Source: Candidatus Acidulidesulfobacter diazotrophicus
Lineage (GTDB): Bacteria > SZUA-79 > Acidulodesulfobacterales > Acidulodesulfobacteraceae
Direction of reading: 5' to 3'
NCBI GenBank assembly: GCA_004195025.1
Contig: SGBB01000008.1
Coordinates: 1 to 64,000, forward strand
Length of the DNA: 64,000 nt
The notes under the pieces are model-generated. The model saw only the letters and a list, made by a program, of their open reading frames with translations, did not search any database and was not told the DNA's origin. Shown here in pieces: positions 55,372-64,000 of the stretch. The position numbers and the translations under genes were made by a program. The first letter of the stretch is position 1, and the number at the start of each line of letters is the position of its first letter.

Positions 55372-55590
55372 TTATTTAAGTCTTTCGTGCGTGAAGGCAT
55401 CTTCATTGTCAAGAGTTTGAATTTGCTCTAATTGCGTAATATAATTTTTAATTTATTTTTCAAAAAAGAATATATTTCTTGTTTATTTATATTATATTTA
55501 GGTTTTAAATATTTAATATCTTTATCCTTAAATTCCACAATGTTAAGATAAAACTGGAAATTATAGAAAGGGTGATGATGGCGGTAAGGA
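55372..55590 (-). pseudogene. Frameshifted relic of an AbiEii-like nucleotidyltransferase C-terminus
   Basis: One frame reads FYLNIVEFKDKD, YLKPKYNINKQEIYSFLKN and then stops; a shift of one base restores NYITQLEQIQ and DAFTHERLK. This parallels LNPKYDIDKSEMQYFFKEK and EYISQTMQKI of the neighbouring gene at 55667-56377. It appears to be a second, degenerate copy of the same C-terminal region. The 5' limit is approximate. Confidence 0.55.
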
Positions 55591-55666
55591 TGAGGAAGAT
55601 TTAATATTATCTTTTAAAACCTTTATTTTTGTTTAATCTTTCGTTTATATCTTTCGTGAAAGCGTC

Positions 55667-56377
55667 TTATGTGTCAGGCGTATTTTTTTTTATTTTTTGC
55701 ATCGTTTGCGATATATATTCTTTAATTTTTTCTTTAAAAAAATATTGCATTTCGGATTTATCTATATCATATTTAGGGTTTAACTCAGGTTCTAGTTTTT
55801 CTCTATCAACGCCGGTTAAATCGACTGCGAATTTAAAAAAGTTGGTTTCGTCGAATTTAAAAAACTCTCTATTGTCTATTTTTTTATTATATAATCTTCC
55901 CGCTTCTTTTAAAGCTTTCTCTAATCCAAATTCTTTAGTAATAACATAAAGGTCGTAATAATCCCTTATGGCGATTCTATGATGTATTACCGCGGTTTTC
56001 ATTCCGATTAACGTATTTAAGTTTGCAATGTATAAATTTTCTTTTAAATGATTTTTTTCTGTTTTTAAAAAATCTTCGCCTGAAGCAAAAAACGTAACCT
56101 TTACATTGTTAATATAAAAATCTCTTTTTGAAGCAGAAGAAGCAGATGATTCTACCCCTTCTTCTACATTAAATCCCTTTTTAAATAATCTATCCATCAT
56201 CTTATCTATATGTTTGTCCATTTTTAAGAATTAATCGGAAGTTGCTAAATCTATATCTTCCGAAAGACGATGGTTAAGATAATAAGAAAGAGCAGAGCCT
56301 CCGATAAACACATAATCTTTAATTTTTTCATCTTCGCTTAAAATATTTAAAACTTTTTCCGTTTCAGGCAACCACAT
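55667..56377 (-). pseudogene. AbiEii-like nucleotidyltransferase interrupted by one in-frame stop
   Basis: From the ATG at 56377 the frame encodes WLPETEKVLN and then the nucleotidyltransferase motif FIGGSALSYYLNHRLSEDID (GGS plus D-x-D), and stops at TAA 56231-56233. Without any shift the same frame continues through FLK into MDKHIDKMMDRLFKKG and runs another 184 codons, with GMKTAVIHHRIAIRDYYDLY typical of AbiEii/AbiGii toxins. So the gene (about 236 codons) is split by a single nonsense codon between catalytic motifs and the rest. The start overlaps the end of the upstream partner by 14 bases. Confidence 0.75.
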
Positions 56378-56696
56378 ATTCTTTAAATACCTCAAATAAA
56401 TAATCCATATATTTAACGTTTTTTAAATCCATTGCCGTCGGAATTATATCTGGTCTTAACTTTATTTCTCCGCTCATCGCCGGCCGGATTTTTGTAAAAT
56501 AAGCATCATAAAGTTCTTCGTAAGGAAAATATATAAAAAGATTTAAATGATCATTAAATCTTCCGTATCTGATTAATTGTTCCATTATTAAAGGCAGAGG
56601 AAGAGATACTCTGTCCCATGCGTGCGAATAAGACCAGAAATACTTTTTAGGAAACGGAGTATTTTTTAACTTATATTGAATATTCATGTTATTCAC
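56364..56696 (-). CDS. Probable antitoxin-side partner of the nucleotidyltransferase
   Basis: 110 residues, with FWSYSHAWDRVSLPLPLIMEQ and LIRYGRFNDHLNLF, then an Ile/Tyr/Lys-rich C-terminal half. The pattern is reminiscent of small DUF6922-like proteins encoded directly before AbiEii-like toxins. It overlaps the start of the interrupted nucleotidyltransferase by 14 bases in a different frame, the usual antitoxin-toxin arrangement. Identification is based on context more than sequence. It is itself intact. Confidence 0.5.
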   Translation of the reverse strand: MNNMNIQYKLKNTPFPKKYFWSYSHAWDRVSLPLPLIMEQLIRYGRFNDHLNLFIYFPYEELYDAYFTKIRPAMSGEIKLRPDIIPTAMDLKNVKYMDYLFEVFKEYVVA

Positions 56697-56789
56697 CTTA
56701 ATACATATTATAGCATATAATTTAATATAATAAAATTATGAAAGAAACTTTGATCCATAATAAAATTGCCCATTATTGCAAAATAAATT

Positions 56790-57371
56790 TTAAAATATTT
56801 CCGGATCCGGAAGGTTTTCATAAACCTGTTCAATCGTTTTATTACAGGTTAAGACTTTTATAATGGAAGGTAACGGTTCGGAAAATATTCCATCCAAATC
56901 CCTTTCACCTGCATAAATAATAGGAAACGCCAGCTTCTCTACCGGAGGATAAAACTCGGCTTCTACGCCAGGTTTATTGCCTCTGGCGTCAAGACGATAC
57001 CATCCGTATTGCTTTAAGTAAACAGCATTTAACCCGTGCAGAGTAAAACGAGAACTTGAAATATCGATATCTAAAACAAGTCTTTGATAGCATAAACCTG
57101 ACGGAATACCGTTAGCTCTCAAAAGAGCAGTCAAAAGATGACTTTTAGAATAACAATAGCCCGTGCCGTGTATTAAAACATCGGAGGCTTTGCATGTTAC
57201 GGGATTTAACTTGTAATCCCAGCTATGCTTAATAGAATCTCTGACAAATAAAAAGCAACGTTTAGCTATATCTTCTTCGGACGAACAGTTTGCGGCAAGT
57301 TCAACGGCTTTATTTAATACGTCGGAATGCCGCCAGTCAATATACTCGCTATCGTTTAAATACTGCTCCAT
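56790..57371 (-). CDS. Transglutaminase-like domain protein
   Basis: 193 residues. Core catalytic order is present: Cys in GTGYCYSKSHLLTALLRANGIP, His in FTLHGLNAVYL and Asp in RLDARGNK. This is the bacterial transglutaminase/protease-like fold. Typically cytoplasmic cysteine peptidase or amidase; the substrate is unknown. No signal peptide is visible. It stands alone between the decayed toxin region and the cupin. Confidence 0.83.
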   Translation of the reverse strand: MEQYLNDSEYIDWRHSDVLNKAVELAANCSSEEDIAKRCFLFVRDSIKHSWDYKLNPVTCKASDVLIHGTGYCYSKSHLLTALLRANGIPSGLCYQRLVLDIDISSSRFTLHGLNAVYLKQYGWYRLDARGNKPGVEAEFYPPVEKLAFPIIYAGERDLDGIFSEPLPSIIKVLTCNKTIEQVYENLPDPEIF

Positions 57372-57564
57372 ACCATAATGCTCCTTTATTTAATTATAAT
57401 TTGAAACAGGTTGAATACAAAAATACGAATTGTTTGTTAATATGATTTTAAATCGGTATCTGCAAGTAATTAAGTTATCTAAAAATATAAATACCGATAA
57501 TATATATTTTAAATTTTAATTTATTTTTTTAACAGCTAAATATAATTATTTTAACGATAAAGCA

Positions 57565-57975
57565 TTAAAGTTTCGGCTCTATCACGCTAATTTCTTTTAC
57601 CTCGTCCGTTGCTCCGGTGCAAATTACAAGAGCTACGGTTTCAATATTAGCCAGATTGGCATGCGGATGACCTTCGGGATTTAATACGTAATCTCCAGGA
57701 AATAATCTTTGTTCGCCGTTCCTGTGGCAGTGTCCGCCTTCAAGGATATAAACATGTTCATCGGAACGGGCAACGGCAACCGTCCTGATCATTTTGCCTT
57801 CGGGAGGAATAAATTTAATTAAATAAGCTACTCCTTTCCCTTTATCAAGTCTGTTAGTTAATTGTTTTATGAATACTATTTCTTTATCGTCATGTAATAC
57901 GCTTTCCCCGTAAATAGAGCTTGCAGGAGTCCAGCTTGCTTCGGGTGTTCTTATAAAAATAGCGTCGGTTTCCAA
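57565..57975 (-). CDS. Cupin-domain protein
   Basis: 136 residues with one cupin beta-barrel: HVYILEGGHCHRNGEQRLFPGDYVLNPEGHPHAN supplies the metal-binding His/Glu pattern (H in GGHCHRNG and HPHA). The remainder has SIYGESVLHDD and IKFIPPEGK before the barrel. The family is too broad to assign a reaction; small-molecule binding or dioxygenase-like activity are both possible. It lies downstream-adjacent (217 bases) to ureD, on the same strand, so it could be transcribed with the urease genes. Confidence 0.75.
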   Translation of the reverse strand: METDAIFIRTPEASWTPASSIYGESVLHDDKEIVFIKQLTNRLDKGKGVAYLIKFIPPEGKMIRTVAVARSDEHVYILEGGHCHRNGEQRLFPGDYVLNPEGHPHANLANIETVALVICTGATDEVKEISVIEPKL

Positions 57976-58192
57976 TTATATCCCTTTTTTTATTCTTAAA
58001 ATTTATTTATAAGTATTTATATTGTTTATGCAATTTTAGATTACTATACAATTGAAAATAATAATTTACAATTAATAATTTAATATACTCTTAACTCAGT
58101 GTCTATCATATTATAACAAGTCCATCTTTTGAGCTCTTCCCGGTCTTCAGTCCTTTTAGATATAATAGAAGAAAGAACAGAGCAAGATAAAG

Positions 58193-59044
58193 TTATTGAA
58201 AAAAGGCGGATAGGCTGTTTAAATCAAGAACCTTTTTTCTGGCAATAAGCCAAAATCTCATAATATGTTTTTCAAGTTCCATAGAATTCGTTGCTAAAAA
58301 TCTTACTACAATACCATGAGGCGAAAACGCTGAAGCGCCGCCATGCACATTAATTATGTTCTCTGTTTCCATCTTATCTAATTCCTCCTGCATTAAACCG
58401 CATAGTTCTTTTTCAATAATAGGATTGTGAAAGACAAAATACATAGTTGCCATAATATTGTAGCCTTCCATAAATCCAATTTCATTATAATTTATTTCCT
58501 CAGGCTGTATAAACATCCTATCCGTAATTATAAGCTCGTTATCATAAATTATTTCAAGCGCACTTTTATAATATTTAAAATGAAAATGCTCACCTCTTGT
58601 ATTTCTTCCAGTAACAAAAAAATCAAGCAGAAAAACAATAGCATTTTCCTCCATTATAATATTCAATTTCTGTTCATAGGCACTGCCTGCAAAAGGAATA
58701 TTTAACTTAGGCATATATTCAAGTATGGAATTACTTTTCGCGATAAATTTTATGTTTTGGATAGACGGATGTTCTATTGTCCTATATATCTTTGTTGCAG
58801 ACGGTGTTGATATAAAAACATGCGTATCTTTTTCAGCAATTGCAATAATATTTATGACATCACCACCTACTAAACCACCAGTAGGATTGACAAGATAAAA
58901 ATAGGCTATTCCAGTATCATCCAGATAAAATGGCCGCGATATAGCCATAGGCATCTTTGAAAAAGCATCCGATAAAATAACTTTATCTTTCTTCTTCTTA
59001 AACTGAAGATATAGTTTACCGTTTTTACCTACCGTAGAATTCAT
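58193..59044 (-). CDS. ureD: Urease accessory protein UreD
   Basis: 283 residues. YFYLVNPTGGLVGGDVI near residue 48 and STPSATKIYRT near 78 are the UreD hallmarks, with FFVTGRNTRGEHF later. UreD (UreH) scaffolds the UreFG complex during nickel insertion. It is the last gene of the ureABCEFGD set, 254 bases after ureG, with A/T-rich DNA containing no evident gene between them. Confidence 0.92.
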   Translation of the reverse strand: MNSTVGKNGKLYLQFKKKKDKVILSDAFSKMPMAISRPFYLDDTGIAYFYLVNPTGGLVGGDVINIIAIAEKDTHVFISTPSATKIYRTIEHPSIQNIKFIAKSNSILEYMPKLNIPFAGSAYEQKLNIIMEENAIVFLLDFFVTGRNTRGEHFHFKYYKSALEIIYDNELIITDRMFIQPEEINYNEIGFMEGYNIMATMYFVFHNPIIEKELCGLMQEELDKMETENIINVHGGASAFSPHGIVVRFLATNSMELEKHIMRFWLIARKKVLDLNSLSAFFQ

Positions 59045-59298
59045 TTTGATATTATAAATTATTGATAAATTAAAGATTAAAGATTAAAGATGTATAAAAT
59101 CTGTTTACAATCCCGTATAAAAAATGTTTTTATTACATATCATATATAGATTAAATAGTGTTATATTTATATATACAGTGTTATATTGGAATTGCAACAT
59201 TTTTTTATACACAAAGCGAAGTATTTTAAGATAGTCCTATTGCGTGTTCAGTAAATTATAGCAGGTTCAATTATGCCGATAATGCATCAGCAGCGGTA

Positions 59299-59919
59299 TT
59301 ATGTAAATAGTATATTTTTTTTTATCCATCCGATTATCTCGTCCAAACCCTTATCTATTTTTAAATTTGTAAAAATAAAAGGTTTCCCCGACCTCATTTT
59401 TTTAGAATCCCGTTCCATAACCTCAAGACTTGCCCCTATATAAGGAGCAAGGTCTATTTTATTTATCACCAGCAGGTCAGATCTTGTAATGCCTGGACCG
59501 CCTTTTCTCGGTATCTTATCTCCTGCAGAAACATCTATGACGTATATGGAACTATCAACAAGTTCGGGGCTAAAGCTTGCGGCAAGATTGTCGCCGCCGC
59601 TCTCTATAAAAATAATATCAAGCTCGGGAAATGTTTCAATTAATTGATCAACAGCTTCTTGATTAATTGATGTATCCTCCCTTATTGCAGTATGGGGACA
59701 TCCTCCCGTCTCAACGCCGACAATCCTTTCTTCCGGCAGCGCCTTAGCCATTGTAAGAAACTGGGCATCTTCTTTTGTATAAATATCGTTTGTAACAACC
59801 GCAATAGAAAACTCTTTTTGCATGTATTTACATAACCTTTCTATAAGAGCTGTCTTGCCTGAACCTACAGGACCGCCTATACCTATTTTTACAACATTGC
59901 CTTTTACTCTTTTATGCAT
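59299..59919 (-). CDS. ureG: Urease accessory GTPase UreG
   Basis: 206 residues. P-loop [15 protein letters not shown] near residue 12, the nickel site CPH motif in [26 protein letters not shown] and the NKID guanine specificity motif [15 protein letters not shown]-class GTPase delivering nickel to urease. It lies 167 bases after ureF. Confidence 0.97.
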   Translation of the reverse strand: MHKRVKGNVVKIGIGGPVGSGKTALIERLCKYMQKEFSIAVVTNDIYTKEDAQFLTMAKALPEERIVGVETGGCPHTAIREDTSINQEAVDQLIETFPELDIIFIESGGDNLAASFSPELVDSSIYVIDVSAGDKIPRKGGPGITRSDLLVINKIDLAPYIGASLEVMERDSKKMRSGKPFIFTNLKIDKGLDEIIGWIKKNILFT

Positions 59920-60086
59920 AATTTTAATCCTTAATAATCTTTAGTTAATATAAACAGATTTTTAATTCTGCAATTTGAGTTAATAAATATGCTTATAAAT
60001 AAATATAAGTGTTATTTTCATACAACGGCTTATAGCAACAGACATTTGGCTCAAATGAAGGTCATATTGTAAAATATTTCACCGAT

Positions 60087-60776
60087 TTATGACCTGAATA
60101 GTCTTGTGTATAGCGTCTCATGTTTCATCCCCATTATTTCAATACCAGGCGTAAAAGTATAAATATCCTGTTCTCCATAATTCATTATTTCTGAAACCGA
60201 AGTTGACAAAAAACCTTTGAACGTATCTATAGTCTTCTGCCCTTCTGTTTGTCCAAGCGGTATTAACCTTAAACCTGCACCTACAATTCCCGATACAATA
60301 TTATACAGATATGCTAATATGGCGCTATAAATATCAATTCCTAAAACATTGCATGCCAAAGCATACACGACTATATGATGGCCGTAAATTGTATTATTTT
60401 CAATCTTTTGTGAATACCTATTTGTAAATTCCGATGAATAAAGTTGACGCATTATTTTTAAAAGCTGCCTGCCCATCTGAATATCGCCTTCCCTAAATTC
60501 TCTTACAACCTTCATAGAATGAATAATCTTATCATAATAGATAACAGCCTCTAAATCACTCTTATTTATTGCCTCCATGCAAAGTTTTAATATAAGCGCA
60601 TCGCAATGTTTTATAGAACCTGCAATAAGATTTTTTAAAAAAATATTAAATCCTGTCGAATTAGAGATAGTACCCTTAGAAACGTACGTTTCAAGCCCGA
60701 AAGAATAAGCATACAAACCTGACGGAAACAGCGTATCCGTCAATTGAAACAGCGAAAGCAAAGCTCCATCATTCAT
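60087..60776 (-). CDS. ureF: Urease accessory protein UreF
   Basis: 229 residues, mainly helical. LFQLTDTLFPSGLYAYSFGLE at the N-terminus, and GHHIVVYALACNVLGI and RLIPLGQTEGQ are conserved in UreF. It bridges UreD and UreG in the activation complex. It begins six bases after the ureE stop, indicating co-translation. Confidence 0.94.
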   Translation of the reverse strand: MNDGALLSLFQLTDTLFPSGLYAYSFGLETYVSKGTISNSTGFNIFLKNLIAGSIKHCDALILKLCMEAINKSDLEAVIYYDKIIHSMKVVREFREGDIQMGRQLLKIMRQLYSSEFTNRYSQKIENNTIYGHHIVVYALACNVLGIDIYSAILAYLYNIVSGIVGAGLRLIPLGQTEGQKTIDTFKGFLSTSVSEIMNYGEQDIYTFTPGIEIMGMKHETLYTRLFRS

Positions 60777-60782
60777 AATTCG

Positions 60783-61232
60783 TCATTCATGTATATGTGC
60801 ATGCCTCTGCGTTAACGGTTCAAATATCGCTTTTATTCTATTATATTCTATCCCTTTTTTATTTAACCAAACCTCTACCTGACGGCTATAAAGCATAAAA
60901 ATACCGTCTTTATTTATTGCTACCGGCAGATGCATATTGCCGATAACATAGGCAATATTAGCCGAAGCGACTAAATCCTTGTGTTTAATCAAAATTAGAT
61001 CTTCTTTTTTAGTTTCAACCTCTATATAAGTTGTATCATCTTTGTAAATAATATCCCCGCTGTAAAGTATTGTCCCTGTCGGCAATGCAATCCCAATTTC
61101 AATGCCGCCTTTTGATACGATACGCTGGCGGGATTTTCTCCGCTCTTCCCAATCAAGGACTATAACATCTTTATTTTTACCGTTAACATCTACATTTGAC
61201 AATATTTGATTTACCACCACAAAGTTACTCAC
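60783..61232 (-). CDS. ureE: Urease accessory protein UreE
   Basis: 149 residues. Metal-binding region: YVIGNMHLPVAINKDGIFM followed by the C-terminal RHAHIHE. The His-rich tail found in some UreE proteins is reduced to three histidines. It is a nickel metallochaperone for UreG. It lies about 190 bases after ureC. Confidence 0.93.
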   Translation of the reverse strand: MSNFVVVNQILSNVDVNGKNKDVIVLDWEERRKSRQRIVSKGGIEIGIALPTGTILYSGDIIYKDDTTYIEVETKKEDLILIKHKDLVASANIAYVIGNMHLPVAINKDGIFMLYSRQVEVWLNKKGIEYNRIKAIFEPLTQRHAHIHE

Positions 61233-61420
61233 GCCGTAATCCCTTAAAATATAATAAACATAATATATTAAATTAAAACATTATATAAAAATTGAATAAT
61301 AAATACATTGTATAATAATAATATAATAAATATATTATCTATCATAAAATTAACAAAAACAATAACAATAACAACGCATAAAAAAATAATATAGTAATAC
61401 ATTATCCGCTGAAGAACGCT

Positions 61421-63139
61421 TTAAAATAAAAAATATCTTTGCGCCATTGGTAAAATAGATGCGGGTTCAGACGTAATCACTTTCTTATCTGCTTTGACTA
61501 TGTATGTCTCTGGATCTACCGCTATAGACGGAAGATAGGAATTATTTATCATATTTTTTTTCCCGATATTGCGGCAGTTCTTCACGTAAGCTATTTTTTT
61601 TTGCAATCCTAATTTTTGCGCCGTTTTATTATCATAAGCAGCCTTTGATATAAAAGTATAGGATGTGGAATATACCGCCTTCCCGAAAGCCCCGAACATA
61701 GGTCTTAAAACCATAGGTTGCGAAGTCGGTATAGAAGCATTGGCATCGCCCATCTGAGCAAATGCAATAAAACCGCCTTTTATAATCATAAAAGGTTTCA
61801 CTCCAAAGAATGCAGGCTCCCAAAGCACTATATCGGCAAGTTTCCCAACTTCTATCGAACCCACATAATCTGCTATCCCATGTGCTATTGCAGGATTTAC
61901 CGTATATTTGGCTACATACCTTTTTACCCTGAAGTTATCATTATCGCCTTTTTCTTCTTTTAATCTGCCAAACTCCTTCTTCATCTTATCTGCCGTCTGC
62001 CATGTTCTTATTATAACTTCGCCAACTCTGCCCATAGCCTGCGAATCGGAAGACATCATACTAATTGCCCCCACATCATGCAGCACATCTTCAGCCGCAA
62101 TAGTCTCCGCCCTTATCCTTGAATCTGCAAAGGCGACATCTTCAGGTACATTAGGATCAAGATGATGACATACCATAAGCATATCTAAATGCTCATCCAT
62201 AGTGTTGATTGTAAATGGCATAGTAGGACTTGTTGAAGACGGTAATACATTTGGTAAGCCGCATACTTTTATAATATCAGGCGCATGCCCGCCTCCGGCT
62301 CCTTCCGTATGATAAGTGTGTATAGTCCTTCCTTTAAACGCTGTTATCGTATCTTCTACAAATCCTGCCTCATTGAGCGTATCCGTGTGTATAGCCACCT
62401 GAACATCATAACGGTCAGCTACGGAAAGACACGCATCTATGTTTGACGGCGTTGTACCCCAATCTTCATGCAGCTTTAAACCTATCGCTCCCGCTTCAAT
62501 CTGCTCCCCTAAAGACTCAGGGTTTGCACTATTCCCTTTGCCGAGAAATCCCATGTTTATAGGAAATTCCTCCGCAGATTCAAGCATTCTTTGAATATTC
62601 CACTTGCCGGGGGTGCAAGTAGTCGCATTAGTACCTGTAGCAGGACCTGTACCTCCGCCAATCATCGTGGTAATACCTGAACATAATGCCTGTTCAATTT
62701 GCTGCGGCGCTATAAAATGCACGTGCGAATCAATACCGCCCGGCGTTACAATCATATTTTCGCCTGATATAACTTCCGTAGAAGCACCGATTATCATATT
62801 AGGACTAACCATATCCATGGTATCGGGGTTGCCTGCTTTACCGATGCCGAAAATCTTTCCGTCTTTGATTCCTATATCAGATTTTACTACACCCCAATGG
62901 TCTAATATAATCACATTTGTGATAACCATATCTAATGCATTTCCATCACTTGTGATTCTTGCGGATTGTCCCATACCGTCTCTAACTACCTTGCCCCCGC
63001 CAAATTTAGCCTCATCGCCGTAATTAGTAAAATCTTTTTCAATCTCAACAAATAAATTCGTATCGGCGAGCCTTACTTTGTCGCAGACGGTAGGACCATA
63101 CATATCCGCATACTGCTTTCTTTTTATTTTTACTGTCAT
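61421..63139 (-). CDS. ureC: Urease alpha subunit
   Basis: 572 residues, the usual length. Nickel ligands and active-site elements: HVHF in [12 protein letters not shown], the carbamylated lysine in [33 protein letters not shown], the catalytic flap [13 protein letters not shown], and SSDSQAMGR. All key residues are present, so an active enzyme hydrolysing urea to ammonia and CO2 is expected. It overlaps nothing and lies three bases downstream of ureB. Confidence 0.98.
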   Translation of the reverse strand: MTVKIKRKQYADMYGPTVCDKVRLADTNLFVEIEKDFTNYGDEAKFGGGKVVRDGMGQSARITSDGNALDMVITNVIILDHWGVVKSDIGIKDGKIFGIGKAGNPDTMDMVSPNMIIGASTEVISGENMIVTPGGIDSHVHFIAPQQIEQALCSGITTMIGGGTGPATGTNATTCTPGKWNIQRMLESAEEFPINMGFLGKGNSANPESLGEQIEAGAIGLKLHEDWGTTPSNIDACLSVADRYDVQVAIHTDTLNEAGFVEDTITAFKGRTIHTYHTEGAGGGHAPDIIKVCGLPNVLPSSTSPTMPFTINTMDEHLDMLMVCHHLDPNVPEDVAFADSRIRAETIAAEDVLHDVGAISMMSSDSQAMGRVGEVIIRTWQTADKMKKEFGRLKEEKGDNDNFRVKRYVAKYTVNPAIAHGIADYVGSIEVGKLADIVLWEPAFFGVKPFMIIKGGFIAFAQMGDANASIPTSQPMVLRPMFGAFGKAVYSTSYTFISKAAYDNKTAQKLGLQKKIAYVKNCRNIGKKNMINNSYLPSIAVDPETYIVKADKKVITSEPASILPMAQRYFLF

Positions 63140-63142
63140 TAA

Positions 63143-63511
63143 TCAAATACCTTTAAATTTAAATTTTTTAGCATTCTTAATTGCATTTTTTTTAACTGTT
63201 ACATCAGTGATTAAACCATTTGTAAGACCATTAAACCCATACGCAATCCTGTTTCCGCCAAAATCTACAAGTTCTACTTCTTTATATTCGCCCGGTTCAA
63301 ATCTTATTGCCGTACCCGCAGGTATATTTAACCGCATACCATATCCGTCAAGTCTGAAAAAATCAAGCGCCTTATTAACTTCAAAAAAATGATAATGCGA
63401 TCCCACCTGTATAGGTCTATCTCCCGTATTTGAAACAACAACCTTTACAATTTTTCTTCCTTTATTAATCTCTATAGAAGCATCCTTTAAAATGTATTCG
63501 CCCGGTACCAT
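63143..63511 (-). CDS. ureB: Urease beta subunit
   Basis: 122 residues from the ATG at 63511 ([10 protein letters not shown]), the family's usual N-terminus. A frame starting six codons earlier contains the GGGAGG ribosome site of this start within its coding region, so the later start is preferred. Motifs [20 protein letters not shown] and [16 protein letters not shown] are conserved UreB. The gene is three bases before ureC. Confidence 0.96.
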   Translation of the reverse strand: MVPGEYILKDASIEINKGRKIVKVVVSNTGDRPIQVGSHYHFFEVNKALDFFRLDGYGMRLNIPAGTAIRFEPGEYKEVELVDFGGNRIAYGFNGLTNGLITDVTVKKNAIKNAKKFKFKGI

Positions 63512-63677
63512 ATATATCCTCCCTGTCATCTTGTAGGGTTATTAACCTCAAGTATTAGCTGTAAATACTGCAACGCAAGCCGCCACATAAACTATTTCTG
63601 CTATCTTATTGGATTACATAATATCTTATATTATTTTTATTAATTTTACCTTTGAATTTCTAACAACTATAAACTAT

Positions 63678-63686
63678 CCCCCCCCC
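63678..63686. repeat. Nine-base homopolymer (G9 on the minus strand) after the ureA stop
   Basis: A run of nine C on the plus strand beginning immediately downstream of the ureA stop codon, within an A/T-rich gap of 158-176 bases before ureB. Runs of this length are prone to slippage and to sequencing error. Confidence 0.85.
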
Positions 63687-63687
63687 A

Positions 63688-63990
63688 TCATCTTATTGGA
63701 TTATGCACTGTAACAAGTTTTGTTCCATCAGGAAAAGTGCCTTCTACATGTATCTCTTTTATCATATCAGCTACACCTTCCATTACATCTTCTTCTCTTA
63801 AAATTGTTGCTCCGTATCGCATTAATTCCGAAACTGTTTTGCCTTGCCTTATGCCTTTCTGTATATGAGATGTAATAAGCGCTACCGCCTCAGGATAATT
63901 AAGTTTAAGTCCCTCGTCTTTCCTTTCCTGCGCTAGATTTCCTGCCACATATATCAATAATTGATCCTTTTCTTTTGGCGTCAGATACAT
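63688..63990 (-). CDS. ureA: Urease gamma subunit
   Basis: 100 residues, the full length of a separate UreA. Starts [21 protein letters not shown] and carries [18 protein letters not shown] and EVEGTF-like [14 protein letters not shown], and ends VHNPIR with TGA. First gene of the operon; its promoter would lie outside or at the very edge of the window. Confidence 0.95.
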   Translation of the reverse strand: MYLTPKEKDQLLIYVAGNLAQERKDEGLKLNYPEAVALITSHIQKGIRQGKTVSELMRYGATILREEDVMEGVADMIKEIHVEGTFPDGTKLVTVHNPIR

Positions 63991-64000
63991 ATTATTATTA

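Noticed and set aside
62604-63023. Plus-strand frame of 139 codons opposite ureC
   Set aside because: Shadow of ureC; no start signal and no recognisable protein features.

Overview
This window is AT-rich bacterial chromosome (about one third G+C by eye, not computed), and most genes lie on the minus strand. The gene content points to a strict or facultative anaerobe living on sulfur compounds: a full dissimilatory sulfite reductase (dsr) cluster, a Wood-Ljungdahl type MetV/MetF pair, 2-oxoacid:ferredoxin (Ior) enzymes and a urease operon. The low G+C and the mixture of 'reductive' DsrD with 'oxidative' DsrEFH and DsrL would fit the uncultured Sva0485 / Acidulodesulfobacterales type of deltaproteobacterium. 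That assignment is inference from gene content only; no rRNA is present.

Layout. 1-2.5 kb: the start of a sulfide:quinone oxidoreductase-like gene (cut by the window edge), TusA, a DsrE2-like protein and a NiCoT nickel/cobalt permease. 2.7-5.7 kb: an FmdB-like zinc ribbon and a beta-carbonic-anhydrase-family hydrolase with a well-formed sigma-54 promoter, facing a divergent sigma-54-type activator with a cysteine-bearing sensor domain. 5.8-8.6 kb: a membrane protein, an HTH/ATPase/STAS-like regulator with repeated operator-like sites, tRNA-His and a DoxX-like protein. 8.9-12.5 kb: transketolase, transaldolase and a solo LigD 3'-phosphoesterase. 13-23.4 kb: dsrN, dsrA, dsrB, dsrD, dsrL, dsrC, dsrM, dsrK, dsrE, dsrF, dsrH in transcription order. 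23.4-27 kb: an unknown protein, zwf, a cyclase-family hydrolase and gnd. 27-30 kb: slipin, two NfeD proteins, family-4 uracil-DNA glycosylase. 30-37 kb: iorBA, MetF-like, MetV, HtrA, a 2-hydroxyacyl-CoA dehydratase-like protein. 37-41.6 kb (plus strand): a lipid kinase and a GlcD/GlcF pair. 41.8-51 kb: glyA, rpiB and the fatty acid/phospholipid block fabF-acpP-fabG-fabD-fabK-fabH-plsX-rpmF. 51.6-54.9 kb: an archaeal-type valyl-tRNA synthetase with Asn-rich insertions and a TusA-fold protein with an altered active site. 55-56.7 kb: decayed nucleotidyltransferase (AbiEii-like) genes. 56.8-58 kb: a transglutaminase-like protein and a cupin. 58-64 kb: ureABCEFGD.

How the genes work together. TusA, DsrE2 and DsrEFH can form a sulfur relay that delivers persulfide sulfur to DsrC, while DsrAB handles sulfite/sulfide, DsrL links it to NAD(P)H, DsrMK links it to membrane quinol and DsrN amidates siroheme. 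Oxidative and non-oxidative pentose phosphate genes lie on both sides of the cluster and could supply the NAD(P)H. The most striking single observation is that the DsrC in this cluster keeps the penultimate cysteine (CysB) but has alanine at the CysA position. It can therefore carry a persulfide but cannot form the intramolecular trisulfide that DsrMK is thought to reduce. The dsrC-dsrM junction also contains a 164-bp element with perfect 19-bp terminal inverted repeats, and a relative of it lies downstream of dsrH.
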